A DNA stretch of 64,000 nt from Cohnella lupini. Lineage in GTDB: Bacteria; Bacillota; Bacilli; Paenibacillales; Paenibacillaceae. Of the stretch, positions 29,689-38,059 are shown piece after piece. How positions within the stretch are numbered: position 1 is the stretch's first letter; each line of letters opens with the position of its first letter. Location of the stretch: contig NZ_QRDY01000010.1 of NCBI RefSeq assembly GCF_003386205.1, forward strand, positions 1 through 64,000, read 5' to 3'. Position numbers and translations under genes: made by a program. The notes below the pieces were generated by a model that searched no databases, was not told the DNA's origin, and saw nothing but the letters and a program-made list of their open reading frames with translations.

Positions 29689-31680
29689 CAGTTCCAGCAA
29701 AGCATCGCGTAGCTCCGCGGCACGCTCGAACTGCAAGCTCTTCGCCGCATCCTTCATCTCGAACTCGAGGCGTTCGATGATCGAAGCGCGGTCCTTCTTC
29801 GACAGCTTACTGAGATCTTCCGCTCCCGTAAGGTACGTACTCTTCGATTCCGCGACCTTCGTCGCTTCGATAAGATCCCTTACCTTCTTAACGATCGTCT
29901 GCGGCGTAATGCCGTGCTTCTCGTTATAAGCAAGCTGGATCGTGCGGCGGCGATCCGTTTCGCTTATGGCCTTCGCCATGGAATCCGTGATCTTATCCCC
30001 GTACATAATGACGCGCCCGCTGGAGTTCCGCGCCGCTCTTCCGATCGTCTGGATGAGAGAACGTTCGGAGCGTAGGAAGCCTTCTTTGTCCGCATCCAAT
30101 ATCGCGACCAACGACACCTCCGGCAAGTCGAGCCCTTCCCGTAACAGGTTGATCCCGATGAGGACGTCGAACACGCCCAACCGCAAGTCCCGCAAGATCG
30201 CCATCCGCTCCAAGGTTTTGATATCGGAATGCAGATACCTAACCTTGATTCCGACTTCCTTCATATAGTCGGTCAGATCCTCGGACATCTTCTTCGTCAA
30301 GGTGGTGACGAGCACCCTCTCGTCCTTGGATATCCTGTCGCGGATCTCGCCGAGCAGGTCGTCGATTTGTCCCTTGGTCTGACGGATCTCGATAACGGGA
30401 TCGATCAACCCCGTAGGGCGAATGATCTGCTCCACCACCGTAGGGCAAAGCTCGAGCTCGTATGGTCCCGGCGTCGCCGAGACGAAGACGAGCTGCGTGG
30501 CCTTCTCTTCGAATTCTTCGAATCGCAAAGGCCGATTGTCTTTGGCGGACGGCAGCCGGAAGCCGTGATCTACCAGCACCGATTTGCGCGCTTGGTCACC
30601 ATTGTACATGGCTCTTAGTTGCGGTAGAGTCACATGAGACTCGTCGATGACGATCATGTAATCGTCCGGGAAGAAATCCATCAAAGTATATGGAGTCGCC
30701 CCGCGCTCGCGGAACGTCATCGGACCCGAGTAATTCTCGATGCCGGAGCAGAAGCCCATCTCGGCCATCATCTCCAGATCGTAGCGGGTTCTCTGCTCAA
30801 GCCTCTGCGCTTCGAGAAGCTTGCCCGCATCCCGAAGCTCGACGAGCCTTTCTTCCAATTCCCGCTCGATGTTCACGAGCGCCCGCTTCATCTTCTCCTC
30901 GCCCGTCACGAAGTGAGATCCCGGGAAAATAATAACGTGATCCCGTTGACCCTTTATCTCGCCGGTCAGTACGTCGATCTCTGTAATCCGTTCGATCTCG
31001 TCGCCGAACATCTCGACCCGGATCGCCGAATCTCCACGCGATACCGGGAAAATTTCGATCACGTCGCCTCTTACCCGGAACGTTCCCCGGACGAAGTTCA
31101 GATCGTTTCGTTCATACTGAATATCGATCAATCTATGCAGGATGGCATTTCGCGACTTCTCCATCCCGACGCGTAAGCTTAGTCGCAAATCCCGGTATTC
31201 TTCCGGCGAGCCGAGACCGTATATGCAAGAAACGCTGGCTACGATGATAACGTCCCGTCTCTCGAATAACGAGGCGGTAGAGGAATGCCGCATCTTATCG
31301 ATCTCGTCGTTGATGCTGGAGTCCTTCTCGATATAAGTATCGGTAGATGGGATATATGCTTCCGGCTGGTAGTAGTCGTAATAGCTGACGAAGTATTCCA
31401 CGGCGTTCTCCGGAAAGAATTCCTTGAATTCGCTGCATAATTGCATGGCCAACGTCTTGTTATGCGCGATAATGAGCGTCGGTTTATTTACCTTTGCTAT
31501 CGTCTGCGCGATGGTAAAGGTTTTACCGGTTCCGGTCGCCCCAAGCAACGTTTGGTGCTTCTCCCCCGCTATTATCCCTTTCGCCAAGCTTGCGATCGCT
31601 CCCGGCTGATCTCCGTCCGGAGAATATTCCGACACCAGCTTGAACGGCTTCCGATCGATTTCCATTTCCGATGTTGACAC
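29674..31680 (-). CDS. uvrB: Excinuclease ABC subunit UvrB
   Basis: UvrB is the DNA-unwinding core of nucleotide excision repair; it is loaded by UvrA and recruits UvrC. The 668-residue product starts at GTG 31680, with a strong GGGAGGGGGAG seven bases upstream; an internal ATG at 31665 has no site. Walker A GATGTGKT is at about 47-54, the beta-hairpin [12 protein letters not shown] follows, with helicase motifs DESH and QTIGRAARN. The C-terminal UVR domain ([22 protein letters not shown]) binds UvrC. It is separated from uvrA by ddh and about 800 bp, whereas many Firmicutes have uvrBA adjacent. Confidence 0.97.
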   Translation of the reverse strand: MSTSEMEIDRKPFKLVSEYSPDGDQPGAIASLAKGIIAGEKHQTLLGATGTGKTFTIAQTIAKVNKPTLIIAHNKTLAMQLCSEFKEFFPENAVEYFVSYYDYYQPEAYIPSTDTYIEKDSSINDEIDKMRHSSTASLFERRDVIIVASVSCIYGLGSPEEYRDLRLSLRVGMEKSRNAILHRLIDIQYERNDLNFVRGTFRVRGDVIEIFPVSRGDSAIRVEMFGDEIERITEIDVLTGEIKGQRDHVIIFPGSHFVTGEEKMKRALVNIERELEERLVELRDAGKLLEAQRLEQRTRYDLEMMAEMGFCSGIENYSGPMTFRERGATPYTLMDFFPDDYMIVIDESHVTLPQLRAMYNGDQARKSVLVDHGFRLPSAKDNRPLRFEEFEEKATQLVFVSATPGPYELELCPTVVEQIIRPTGLIDPVIEIRQTKGQIDDLLGEIRDRISKDERVLVTTLTKKMSEDLTDYMKEVGIKVRYLHSDIKTLERMAILRDLRLGVFDVLIGINLLREGLDLPEVSLVAILDADKEGFLRSERSLIQTIGRAARNSSGRVIMYGDKITDSMAKAISETDRRRTIQLAYNEKHGITPQTIVKKVRDLIEATKVAESKSTYLTGAEDLSKLSKKDRASIIERLEFEMKDAAKSLQFERAAELRDALLELKASL

Positions 31681-31776
31681 TTCTCTACTCCCCCTCCCGT
31701 GTTCGCATGACTTAAGTCCTATGGGATTCGATCCCGATGCACCCGATATAAATAACAAAGCGCGTACGGTTAAACA

Positions 31777-31788
31777 GAATGTGTGTTC
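31777..31788 (-). promoter_or_regulatory. SOS (LexA/DinR) operator of uvrB
   Basis: On the minus strand, GGGAACACACATTC lies just downstream of the -10 box, identical in sequence and almost identical in spacing to the operator at uvrA. Confidence 0.8.
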
Positions 31789-31794
31789 CCATCT

Positions 31795-31823
31795 ATTATA
31801 TCGTTTAACGTCTGCACCGTCAA
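31795..31823 (-). promoter_or_regulatory. Sigma-A promoter of uvrB
   Basis: On the minus strand: TTGACG at 31818-31823, a 17-nt spacer, and TATAAT at 31795-31800. Confidence 0.85.
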
Positions 31824-31840
31824 AAGGAGCGAGTCTTAAT

Positions 31841-32647
31841 ATGAAACGTCTGGATAAAACTACGAACTTCGGCATCCTCGCCGGACTTGGCGCCCTGATC
31901 GGCGGATTTCTATGGGAAGGCGGACATTGGGAAGGGCTGTTCGAGAAAACGGCGTTGCTCATCGTCTTCGGCGGCACCTTCGCCGCAACTGCCGTGAGTT
32001 ACCCCTGGTCAAGGCTTAAACGCATCCCCGATTCTATTAAGCTGGTGTTCCGCCCGCACGAAGAGGATCCTCATCAATTGATCGACGACATCGTCGAGTT
32101 CGCGACCATTGCGAGGCGCGAAGGGGTTCTTTCGCTGGAAAGCCAGGCGTCGGATCATACCAATAGGTTTCTGCGCGACGGCCTGCAAATGGTCGTGGAC
32201 GGCACGGACGCCGATCTTAACCGCCAGATCTTAGAGGTGGAGATCGACGCCACCGAGCAGCGCCTCGAACAACAAGCAAGCATATTCGATTCCGCGGGCG
32301 GCTACGCGCCGACGATGGGCATCATCGGAACGGTTATGGGCCTCATCCACGTGTTAGGCAATCTCTCCGACCCTTCAACCCTTGGGCCGGCCATTGCCGT
32401 CGCCTTCACGGCAACGCTATACGGCGTAGCTTCGGCCAACGTCATCTACCTGCCGCTCGCTTCCAAGATCCGTTCCCGTTGCTCCGAGCAGGTTCACGTT
32501 CTGGAGCTCATGCTCGAGGGAATCCTTGCCATTCAAGCCGGCGAGAACCCGGTTTTGATCCGCAAGAAGTTGACCTCGTTCCTCCTGCTGGGCGATAGCC
32601 CGGCTTCTTCCGCGGATAAGAAGGTGACTCTCGATGCGCAAGAGTAG
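31841..32647 (+). CDS. motA: Flagellar motor stator protein MotA
   Basis: MotA forms the ion channel of the flagellar stator with MotB. The 268-residue protein has four membrane segments, a large cytoplasmic loop (about 65-160) and the conserved Pro region [20 protein letters not shown] near the third helix. The ATG at 31841 has AAAAGGAG about nine bases upstream; the frame is open earlier but those codons overlap the uvrB start and promoter. It is divergent from uvrB and overlaps motB by 14 bp. A sodium-type (MotP) role cannot be excluded from sequence. Confidence 0.9.
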   Translation: MKRLDKTTNFGILAGLGALIGGFLWEGGHWEGLFEKTALLIVFGGTFAATAVSYPWSRLKRIPDSIKLVFRPHEEDPHQLIDDIVEFATIARREGVLSLESQASDHTNRFLRDGLQMVVDGTDADLNRQILEVEIDATEQRLEQQASIFDSAGGYAPTMGIIGTVMGLIHVLGNLSDPSTLGPAIAVAFTATLYGVASANVIYLPLASKIRSRCSEQVHVLELMLEGILAIQAGENPVLIRKKLTSFLLLGDSPASSADKKVTLDAQE

Positions 32648-33407
32648 CAGACGAAGACGCGGCGGCAAAGCTCACGCCAATCAAGAACGCTGGCTCATTA
32701 CTTACGCGGATTTAATTACCTTGCTTCTCATCTTCTTCGTCGTGTTATACGCCATGAGCCAAATCGACATCAAGAAATACGAAACCCTCTCCAAAGCTCT
32801 GCAAATGCAATTCAATGACGCGGACAGCTTGATCGAGAAGGGATCCGGCATTCTGGACGGCAACATGGACGATCCGGACAAATTCCCTACTCCGCCGCCT
32901 ACCGCTTCGTCGGAACCTTCTCCATCTTCGGGTGAAGACAGGAATCAAGAGCAAGAGCTTCAGGATCTGCTTAAAATCATTAGGGAATACGTAAAGGATT
33001 ATCACCTGGAGGACGAAGTTTTCGTCGTCGATACGCCGCAAGGAATATCGATCCGACTGTCCGACCGGTTTCTCTTCGATCTGGGCAGAGCGGACTTAAA
33101 GAAGCCGTCGCTTCCGATTCTGAACAGATTATCCAGCCTGTTCGACAAGCTCTCCACGACGATCTCGATCCAGGGCCATACCGACAATCTTCCCATTCAA
33201 CCCGGAGGTCTTTTCCAAGACAATTGGGGGCTTTCAACGGGTCGCGCGCTCTCCGTGCTTCGGTATTTCGTCGACGTGAAGAAACTCGAAGAGAAGAAAT
33301 TCGAGGTGGCCGGTTACGCCGATACGCGTCCGGTCGCCCCGAACGACAAGGAAGCGGATCGCCAGAAAAATCGCCGCGTGGAAATCCTCGTTTTGAGGCG
33401 GGAATAA
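32634..33407 (+). CDS. motB: Flagellar motor stator protein MotB
   Basis: The 257-residue protein has a basic N-terminus, one membrane helix with the ion-binding Asp in TYADLITLLLIFFVVLYAMS (Asp at about 26), a Pro/Ser-rich linker (about 80-105) and a C-terminal OmpA-like peptidoglycan-binding domain (GHTDNLP...NRRVEILVL). It anchors the stator to the wall. The start overlaps the end of motA, with AAGGTG upstream, implying coupled translation and a fixed ratio of the two subunits. Confidence 0.92.
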   Translation: MRKSSRRRRGGKAHANQERWLITYADLITLLLIFFVVLYAMSQIDIKKYETLSKALQMQFNDADSLIEKGSGILDGNMDDPDKFPTPPPTASSEPSPSSGEDRNQEQELQDLLKIIREYVKDYHLEDEVFVVDTPQGISIRLSDRFLFDLGRADLKKPSLPILNRLSSLFDKLSTTISIQGHTDNLPIQPGGLFQDNWGLSTGRALSVLRYFVDVKKLEEKKFEVAGYADTRPVAPNDKEADRQKNRRVEILVLRRE

Positions 33408-33477
33408 ACCGTTCTGTGATAGGATAGGGGAAAAGACTTCTCCGTCCTCGGGACGGCGCAGACTGGGAGAGTGAAGC

Positions 33478-34488
33478 ATGGGATTGTTCGACTTCATTAA
33501 AGGTCAATTCATCGAAGTGATTGAATGGCTGGACGACAAAGGTGCACTGGTATATCGGTTTCCCGCTTACGACAACGCGATTAAGATGGGCGCAAAGCTC
33601 GTCGTACGAGAATCCCAGAACGCTATATTCGTGAACGAAGGCCGGATCGCCGACGTATTCGGTCCTGGCACGCATACGTTAAGCACTCAGAACCTTCCTG
33701 TACTAACCGCGTTGAATTCTTGGAAATATGCTTTTAATTCGCCATTCAAATCGGATGTCTATTTCCTCAATACGACTACTTTCACGGATTTGAAATGGGG
33801 AACGACGAATCCCGTCATCATGCGCGATCCGGAATTCGGAATTATCCGCATGCGCGGTTACGGTAACTACTCCGTCAAGATCAACGACCCAGTGATTTTC
33901 CTTAAAGAAATATTCGGCACCAAGCAGGAATTTACCACTTCCGGCATTACCGGATTTCTGAAGTCCATCGTGGTATCGGGGATAAGCGATCTAATCGGCG
34001 AAGCCAAAATCCCGGTAGCGGATCTCTCCAGTTCTTACGACGAGTTGGGGCAATTGTCCATCTCCAGGCTGCAGCCCCGGTTCTCGGCAATCGGCCTTCT
34101 GCTAGTCGGCGTGACGATCGAGAATATCTCGCTTCCCGAGGATGTCGAGAAAATGATCGACCGCAAGTCCTCGATGAATATCGCCGGCAATCTCGATCAA
34201 TACATGAAATTCCAGACCGCCGAAGCCATTCGGGATGCCGCCAATAATGACGGCGGAATAGCCGGGGCCGGCGCGGGACTCGGAGCCGGGATGGCCATGG
34301 GGCAGATGATGAACCAAATGTTGGGCAGACCTGCCGAACAGCAACAAACCCCCGCCCCTCAATCGCAATCTCAGCAATCCCCAACCTCCAACGCTCCTTC
34401 GACAGGGAAGAAGTTCTGCTCGGAATGCGGCGGTAAGCTGGCGGAGAATGCCAAATTTTGCTCCGATTGCGGCAGCAAAACAAGCTGA
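33478..34488 (+). CDS. SPFH (band 7) protein with C-terminal zinc ribbon (YdjI-like)
   Basis: The 336-residue protein is of the YdjI / 'virion core protein-like' SPFH type: MGLFDFIKGQFIEVIEW at the N-terminus, an SPFH core to about 240, a Gly/Met-rich segment (AGAGLGAGMAMGQMMNQML) and a double C-x2-C zinc ribbon at the end (FCSECGG...FCSDCGS). B. subtilis YdjI belongs to a membrane-stress operon with PspA-like YdjF; here no PspA gene is visible. It probably acts at the membrane. GGGAGAG lies six bases before the ATG. Its close spacing to the next gene (12 bp) supports one operon. Confidence 0.83.
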   Translation: MGLFDFIKGQFIEVIEWLDDKGALVYRFPAYDNAIKMGAKLVVRESQNAIFVNEGRIADVFGPGTHTLSTQNLPVLTALNSWKYAFNSPFKSDVYFLNTTTFTDLKWGTTNPVIMRDPEFGIIRMRGYGNYSVKINDPVIFLKEIFGTKQEFTTSGITGFLKSIVVSGISDLIGEAKIPVADLSSSYDELGQLSISRLQPRFSAIGLLLVGVTIENISLPEDVEKMIDRKSSMNIAGNLDQYMKFQTAEAIRDAANNDGGIAGAGAGLGAGMAMGQMMNQMLGRPAEQQQTPAPQSQSQQSPTSNAPSTGKKFCSECGGKLAENAKFCSDCGSKTS

Positions 34489-34500
34489 TCGGAGGAAACT

Positions 34501-35634
34501 ATGAGCACGAGCACCTCTTCAACCGCGATTCGTTTTCCGTGCGCAGGATGCGCCGGACCCATGGTATTCGACTCGGAGAGCCAGAATCTAAAATGCCGGT
34601 ATTGCGGCGCCGAGCGGTCGATCGACAACGTCATGGAACAACCGCAAGAGCATCCGTTCGACAATGAAGGCGACAATCTCGAAGCACTGCACGATTGGGG
34701 AACAGAGCAACAGCTCATCCATTGCGAAACCTGCGGCGGAGAAACGTTGATCCCCGCGGGCCAGACGACATCGCAATGCGTCTTCTGCGGTTCTCCCAAA
34801 GTACTTCCTCAAGCAGACTCCGGAAGTATTCGGCCTGAGTCCGTCATTCCGTTCCAGATCTCGCGGGACGAAGCGTTAAGTTCCTTCTCGGCCTGGAAAA
34901 AGAAGCGTTGGTTTCTTCCTGGCGCATTCAAGAAACAAAACGTAAACTCCGAATTGAACAGTATTTATATTCCTTACTGGACTTACGATACGGACACCTA
35001 TTCCGTCTATACCGCCGAAGTCGGCATTTATCATTACCGGACGGTCACGCGAACTCGCGTCGTCAACGGCAAATCGGAAACCTATACCGCAACGGAAAGA
35101 TACACGGTGTGGCACCCTACTCGCGGCGACTATGACAGGTCCTTCGACGACCTGCTTATCCCGGCCTCCGGGCATTACGACTCCGGCTTGCTGGGAAAGC
35201 TCGGAGATTTCGAGCTATCGGAGCTCCGCACTTACCAACCTGAATACTTAAGCGGATATATCTCCGAGCGATACTCCGTATCCCGAGAGCAGGGGTGGGA
35301 GGAAGCCCGAGAGATCGCGGACGACACTTTGAAGTCCGAGATCAAACAGGTCATCGGCGGCGACGAAATACGCAATCTGAACATAAGAACGTCCTACGAT
35401 GACATCACTTACAAGCACTTGCTGCTGCCGGTATGGAACGCTAACTATACTTATAAGTCCAAGTCCTATTACTATATGGTCAACGGCCAGACAGGAACGG
35501 TATCCGGCCACGTTCCCAGAAGCGCGGTCAAGATCACGCTCTTCACCTTGCTTTGCATCGGAATCGCGGGTCTGGTCGTTCTATTCATCCTAAGCCAGCA
35601 GGATACTAGCGTCCAAGAATCTTTAATCCGATAA
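34501..35634 (+). CDS. Zinc-ribbon membrane protein (YdjG-like)
   Basis: The 377-residue protein begins with two zinc ribbons (CAGCAGPM...CRYCGA and CETCGGET...CVFCGS), followed by a Tyr/Trp-rich soluble region (YIPYWTYDTDTYSVYTAEVG) and one membrane helix near the end (VKITLFTLLCIGIAGLVVLF). This layout matches the TFIIB-type zinc-ribbon proteins such as YdjG that sit beside SPFH proteins in the PspA-related stress operon. A molecular role is not established. GGAGG lies five bases before the ATG. Its last 29 bp overlap the convergent SMR gene. Confidence 0.75.
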   Translation: MSTSTSSTAIRFPCAGCAGPMVFDSESQNLKCRYCGAERSIDNVMEQPQEHPFDNEGDNLEALHDWGTEQQLIHCETCGGETLIPAGQTTSQCVFCGSPKVLPQADSGSIRPESVIPFQISRDEALSSFSAWKKKRWFLPGAFKKQNVNSELNSIYIPYWTYDTDTYSVYTAEVGIYHYRTVTRTRVVNGKSETYTATERYTVWHPTRGDYDRSFDDLLIPASGHYDSGLLGKLGDFELSELRTYQPEYLSGYISERYSVSREQGWEEAREIADDTLKSEIKQVIGGDEIRNLNIRTSYDDITYKHLLLPVWNANYTYKSKSYYYMVNGQTGTVSGHVPRSAVKITLFTLLCIGIAGLVVLFILSQQDTSVQESLIR

Positions 35635-35923
35635 CGGCTCCGACGACAAGGCTCAGGAAGAAAATCCGGCGAATTTGGCGGGACTCCCCGTAGAATGCCA
35701 TTCCTACGAGAGTTCCGCCAACCGTTCCGATTGCCGTCCATATGGCGTAGGCCGTGCCCATTGATATGGATTTCATCGCGATCGATAGGAGCGCGAAGCT
35801 CGCAACGAATCCTACCGCCAGTATCGCAACGCTCGTTTTATCCTTTTTTTCCTTCAACCGATTCATTCCCAACACCCCGACCACCTCGAACAATCCCGCG
35901 AAAACGAGCATGATCCAAGCCAT
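35606..35923 (-). CDS. SMR-family efflux protein, second subunit (guanidinium exporter, YkkD-like)
   Basis: The 105-residue protein has four membrane helices and the essential Glu13 of the small multidrug resistance family (FAGLFEVVGVLG), plus the YAIWTAIGTVGG stretch typical of the Gdx guanidinium/H+ exporter group. Its ATG overlaps the stop of the first SMR gene by one base (TAATG), so the two subunits are co-translated and probably form a heterodimer. A guanidine-I riboswitch upstream supports guanidinium as substrate. The 3' end overlaps the convergent zinc-ribbon gene, with no terminator between. Confidence 0.88.
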   Translation of the reverse strand: MAWIMLVFAGLFEVVGVLGMNRLKEKKDKTSVAILAVGFVASFALLSIAMKSISMGTAYAIWTAIGTVGGTLVGMAFYGESRQIRRIFFLSLVVGAVIGLKILGR

Positions 35924-36270
35924 TATTCCTCCACCTCCCTAGCCGGTATCCGGGTCGTCATCTTAAGACCGGCGATTCCGATGATCATAACGACGACTAA
36001 TGCCAGCTTCCCGGCCTCTAACGGGATGCCGAAGAAAATCGACTCCGCCAGCACCGTGCCTGCCGCGCCTATACCGGTAAACACCGCATATACCGTACCG
36101 ACCGGAAGAAACCGCGATGCATACAGCAGCCCGGTGAAGCTCAACAGAATCCCGATCCCGGTCAATATCCATTCGCTCGGAGTAGTCGCGTGTTTCAACC
36201 CCGATACCCACCCGACCTCGCACACCCCCGCTACCCAAAGCAACAACCAATAACGATTCGAATTCTTGAT
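35923..36270 (-). CDS. SMR-family efflux protein, first subunit (guanidinium exporter, YkkC-like); no canonical start codon
   Basis: The product is a four-helix SMR protein with the conserved Glu in WVAGVCEVGWVSGLKHA and YAVFTGIGAAGT, partner of the downstream SMR gene. GGAGG at 36280-36284 is a strong ribosome-binding site, but no ATG, GTG or TTG follows in frame at a sensible distance. ATC at 36270 (nine bases from the site, giving I-K-N-S-N-R-Y-W) is where an ATG would be expected; ATT at 36276 is another candidate. An in-frame TTG at 36321 lies in the riboswitch terminator and is unlikely. I give the ATC as the start. Protein identity is sure; the start is not. Confidence 0.8.
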   Translation of the reverse strand: MKNSNRYWLLLWVAGVCEVGWVSGLKHATTPSEWILTGIGILLSFTGLLYASRFLPVGTVYAVFTGIGAAGTVLAESIFFGIPLEAGKLALVVVMIIGIAGLKMTTRIPAREVEE

Positions 36271-36315
36271 AAGAATGCACCTCCGACTTGTATTTTGTCC
36301 CGGCGGTATTACGGA

Positions 36316-36490
36316 AAACAAAAAAACCCGAAAGTATCGCCGGCTTCGAGCAACGTTGGACGTCGCTACGAACCCTCATCGATACTCCCGGGTTTTTATC
36401 CCGCCGTGTCCATCCTCGCATATCGCCAAGATGCGCTTCCTCTCGGACCGAACCGGTACGCGAACGGCGTTACCGTGGAACCCTAGAAAG
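36316..36490 (-). promoter_or_regulatory. Guanidine-I (ykkC) riboswitch with terminator expression platform
   Basis: On the minus strand the hallmark conserved blocks appear in order: CTAGGGTTCC (near 36485-36476), GGTCCGAGAGG (near 36450-36440), ACACGGCGGGATAAAAACCC (near 36410-36390) and CGGGAG (near 36390). The 3' part of the aptamer, AACCCGGGAGTATCG, can pair instead with CGATACTTTCGGGTT at 36326-36339, directly followed by a T-run, forming a terminator. Guanidinium binding would hold the aptamer closed and allow read-through into the two SMR exporter genes, an ON switch. Confidence 0.93.
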
Positions 36491-36540
36491 CCTAATTTAC
36501 TGATGATGTCACTCCAAATTACTGTACGGTATCATTTAAG

Positions 36541-37968
36541 TCAAGAATTTTTTCTGCTCTGAGCGTTGCGCGGGGGAAGTCCCGCGTCTTCATCGGGTTC
36601 TTCCGGAACGGCGGCCAGCGCGGCTTGTTCTGCCGCTGCCAGCTCTACTTCCGCCTGCATGGCTTCCTTGCGAGCCGTCATTGTAGGCGAATTCCCAAGC
36701 CTGCGCGCGCCCGCTTCCCTCAAACCCTGCCAGATCGAAGCAGACCGCGGAGCCGCAACGAATTCCACATCCTCGTCGGGCGCTAAGATCAGGCCCAGTT
36801 GGTAATGCTCGCCTTCGTATCGTGCGCGCTGGAGGAACTTGACGTGACCATCCCGGTTGGCGACCTCTAGCTTGCAAAATGCGGATTGCCGTTGAAGAGC
36901 GGCATGAAGCTCTTCCTTGTTGCGGACGTTCACTCCGTTAACCTTCTTGATGACTTCCCCGGATTGAAAGCCCAACTCGTCCGCGGGCGTATTCGGCAAT
37001 ACCGCAAGCACCTTGACTCCCGTTCCGTCCTGCGAGAATCGTGGATTCCTGCCCATTTCCTTCATTCGGCTCATCAGCAGTAATCCCTCATGCAATGCGA
37101 ATGCCGCCACCGCGGCAACGATAGTCAGCGGCGACCAGTACTCCGCCCCTACCGCGAGAATCGCAACAACTACTCCATAGATCATCAACCTATTACCCGA
37201 TGAACGAGCTTTTTCTTCCGGCCAATGCGCCGTCGTTCGGTCGCTGAATCCGATCAGTACCGGGAAGGCTAGTAAGCTCCATGCCGCCCCCTCCGCTCCG
37301 CCGCCGAATATCGGCGCCCATGGGAGAGTGAATCCATCGCCGATCGCGGGAGTCAGCCATAGAAGGGGAATCGGCCATACGCCAGATAAGGCATACGCGC
37401 CCATCGTTTTCCCCCTCTTTCCCTGAAGGAACAACGGAATGGCCAGCTTCGGGCCTTGCAACCGCACCAGAAAGCCTTCAGCCACATGCAATAACCCCGC
37501 CATGAAGAGAAGCCCCGGAACGTCTATCGCGAAGAGAATTTGTACCGCCTCGGCGTACGTCCCCTCCGTTCCGTTCAGTCCGCTCCAGTCCGAGAGAACT
37601 TGAATGATGCCCAAAGCCCCAGCCGCATAGGCAAGACATACGTAACGCAGGCGGAATACGGCCAATATTCCCATGACGATCCATAAGAACATTAACGTTT
37701 CCGAACTGAGTCCCGCTCCCGCCCCTAGACTCGTTAGAGATAATACGAGTCCAACGGCGATACCCGCGAATACTCTCGTTAACGTTAAGTGCAAGGTGCC
37801 GTACAATCTAACATGGAACAGCTTGCGCTGTAATGTAGATCCTAGACGAGCATGCCACCATACTAATCCGATGGCGATATAGAAATACGGTAACGCGAAC
37901 AATCCGATAACGGCTCGTCCGGCTTCCCGCAATACGTCCAGCAGAGGATCCAAGCGCCTCTCCCCCAT
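36541..37968 (-). CDS. minJ: PDZ-domain polytopic membrane protein, MinJ-like
   Basis: The protein of about 475 residues has roughly eight to ten membrane helices followed by a PDZ domain (about 300-390: VKVLAVLPNTPADELGFQSG...VNGVNVRN) and a charged tail. B. subtilis MinJ, which bridges DivIVA and MinD at division sites, has this layout and the same gene neighbourhood (ctpB, ftsX, ftsE). The start is uncertain: ATG 37968 has no clear ribosome-binding site, while TTG 37953 has GGGGAG about eight bases upstream. A frame extension to 38037 would cross a hairpin terminator. MinJ identity rests on context and architecture. Confidence 0.72.
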   Translation of the reverse strand: MGERRLDPLLDVLREAGRAVIGLFALPYFYIAIGLVWWHARLGSTLQRKLFHVRLYGTLHLTLTRVFAGIAVGLVLSLTSLGAGAGLSSETLMFLWIVMGILAVFRLRYVCLAYAAGALGIIQVLSDWSGLNGTEGTYAEAVQILFAIDVPGLLFMAGLLHVAEGFLVRLQGPKLAIPLFLQGKRGKTMGAYALSGVWPIPLLWLTPAIGDGFTLPWAPIFGGGAEGAAWSLLAFPVLIGFSDRTTAHWPEEKARSSGNRLMIYGVVVAILAVGAEYWSPLTIVAAVAAFALHEGLLLMSRMKEMGRNPRFSQDGTGVKVLAVLPNTPADELGFQSGEVIKKVNGVNVRNKEELHAALQRQSAFCKLEVANRDGHVKFLQRARYEGEHYQLGLILAPDEDVEFVAAPRSASIWQGLREAGARRLGNSPTMTARKEAMQAEVELAAAEQAALAAVPEEPDEDAGLPPRNAQSRKNS

Positions 37969-37972
37969 TCGT

Positions 37973-37999
37973 AAAAAAGGAAGTTGACCTATGGTCAAC
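37973..37999 (-). terminator. Weak hairpin terminator between ctpB and minJ
   Basis: On the minus strand, GTTGACC-ATA-GGTCAAC is followed by TTCCTTTTTT. The stem is only 7 bp, so partial read-through from ctpB into minJ is likely. Confidence 0.55.
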
Positions 38000-38059
38000 C
38001 TCCTAAGTATTCGACAATAGCGAGAAAATTCCTTCACCTGGTGCTTTTCTAATTATTTA

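Noticed and set aside
31681..31776. Sigma-D flagellar promoter for motA
   Set aside because: A CCGATAT string resembles a sigma-D -10, but no matching TAAA -35 lies at the right distance.
31681..31977. N-terminal extension of UvrB
   Set aside because: It crosses the promoter and operator; GTG 31680 has a strong ribosome-binding site and gives the normal length.
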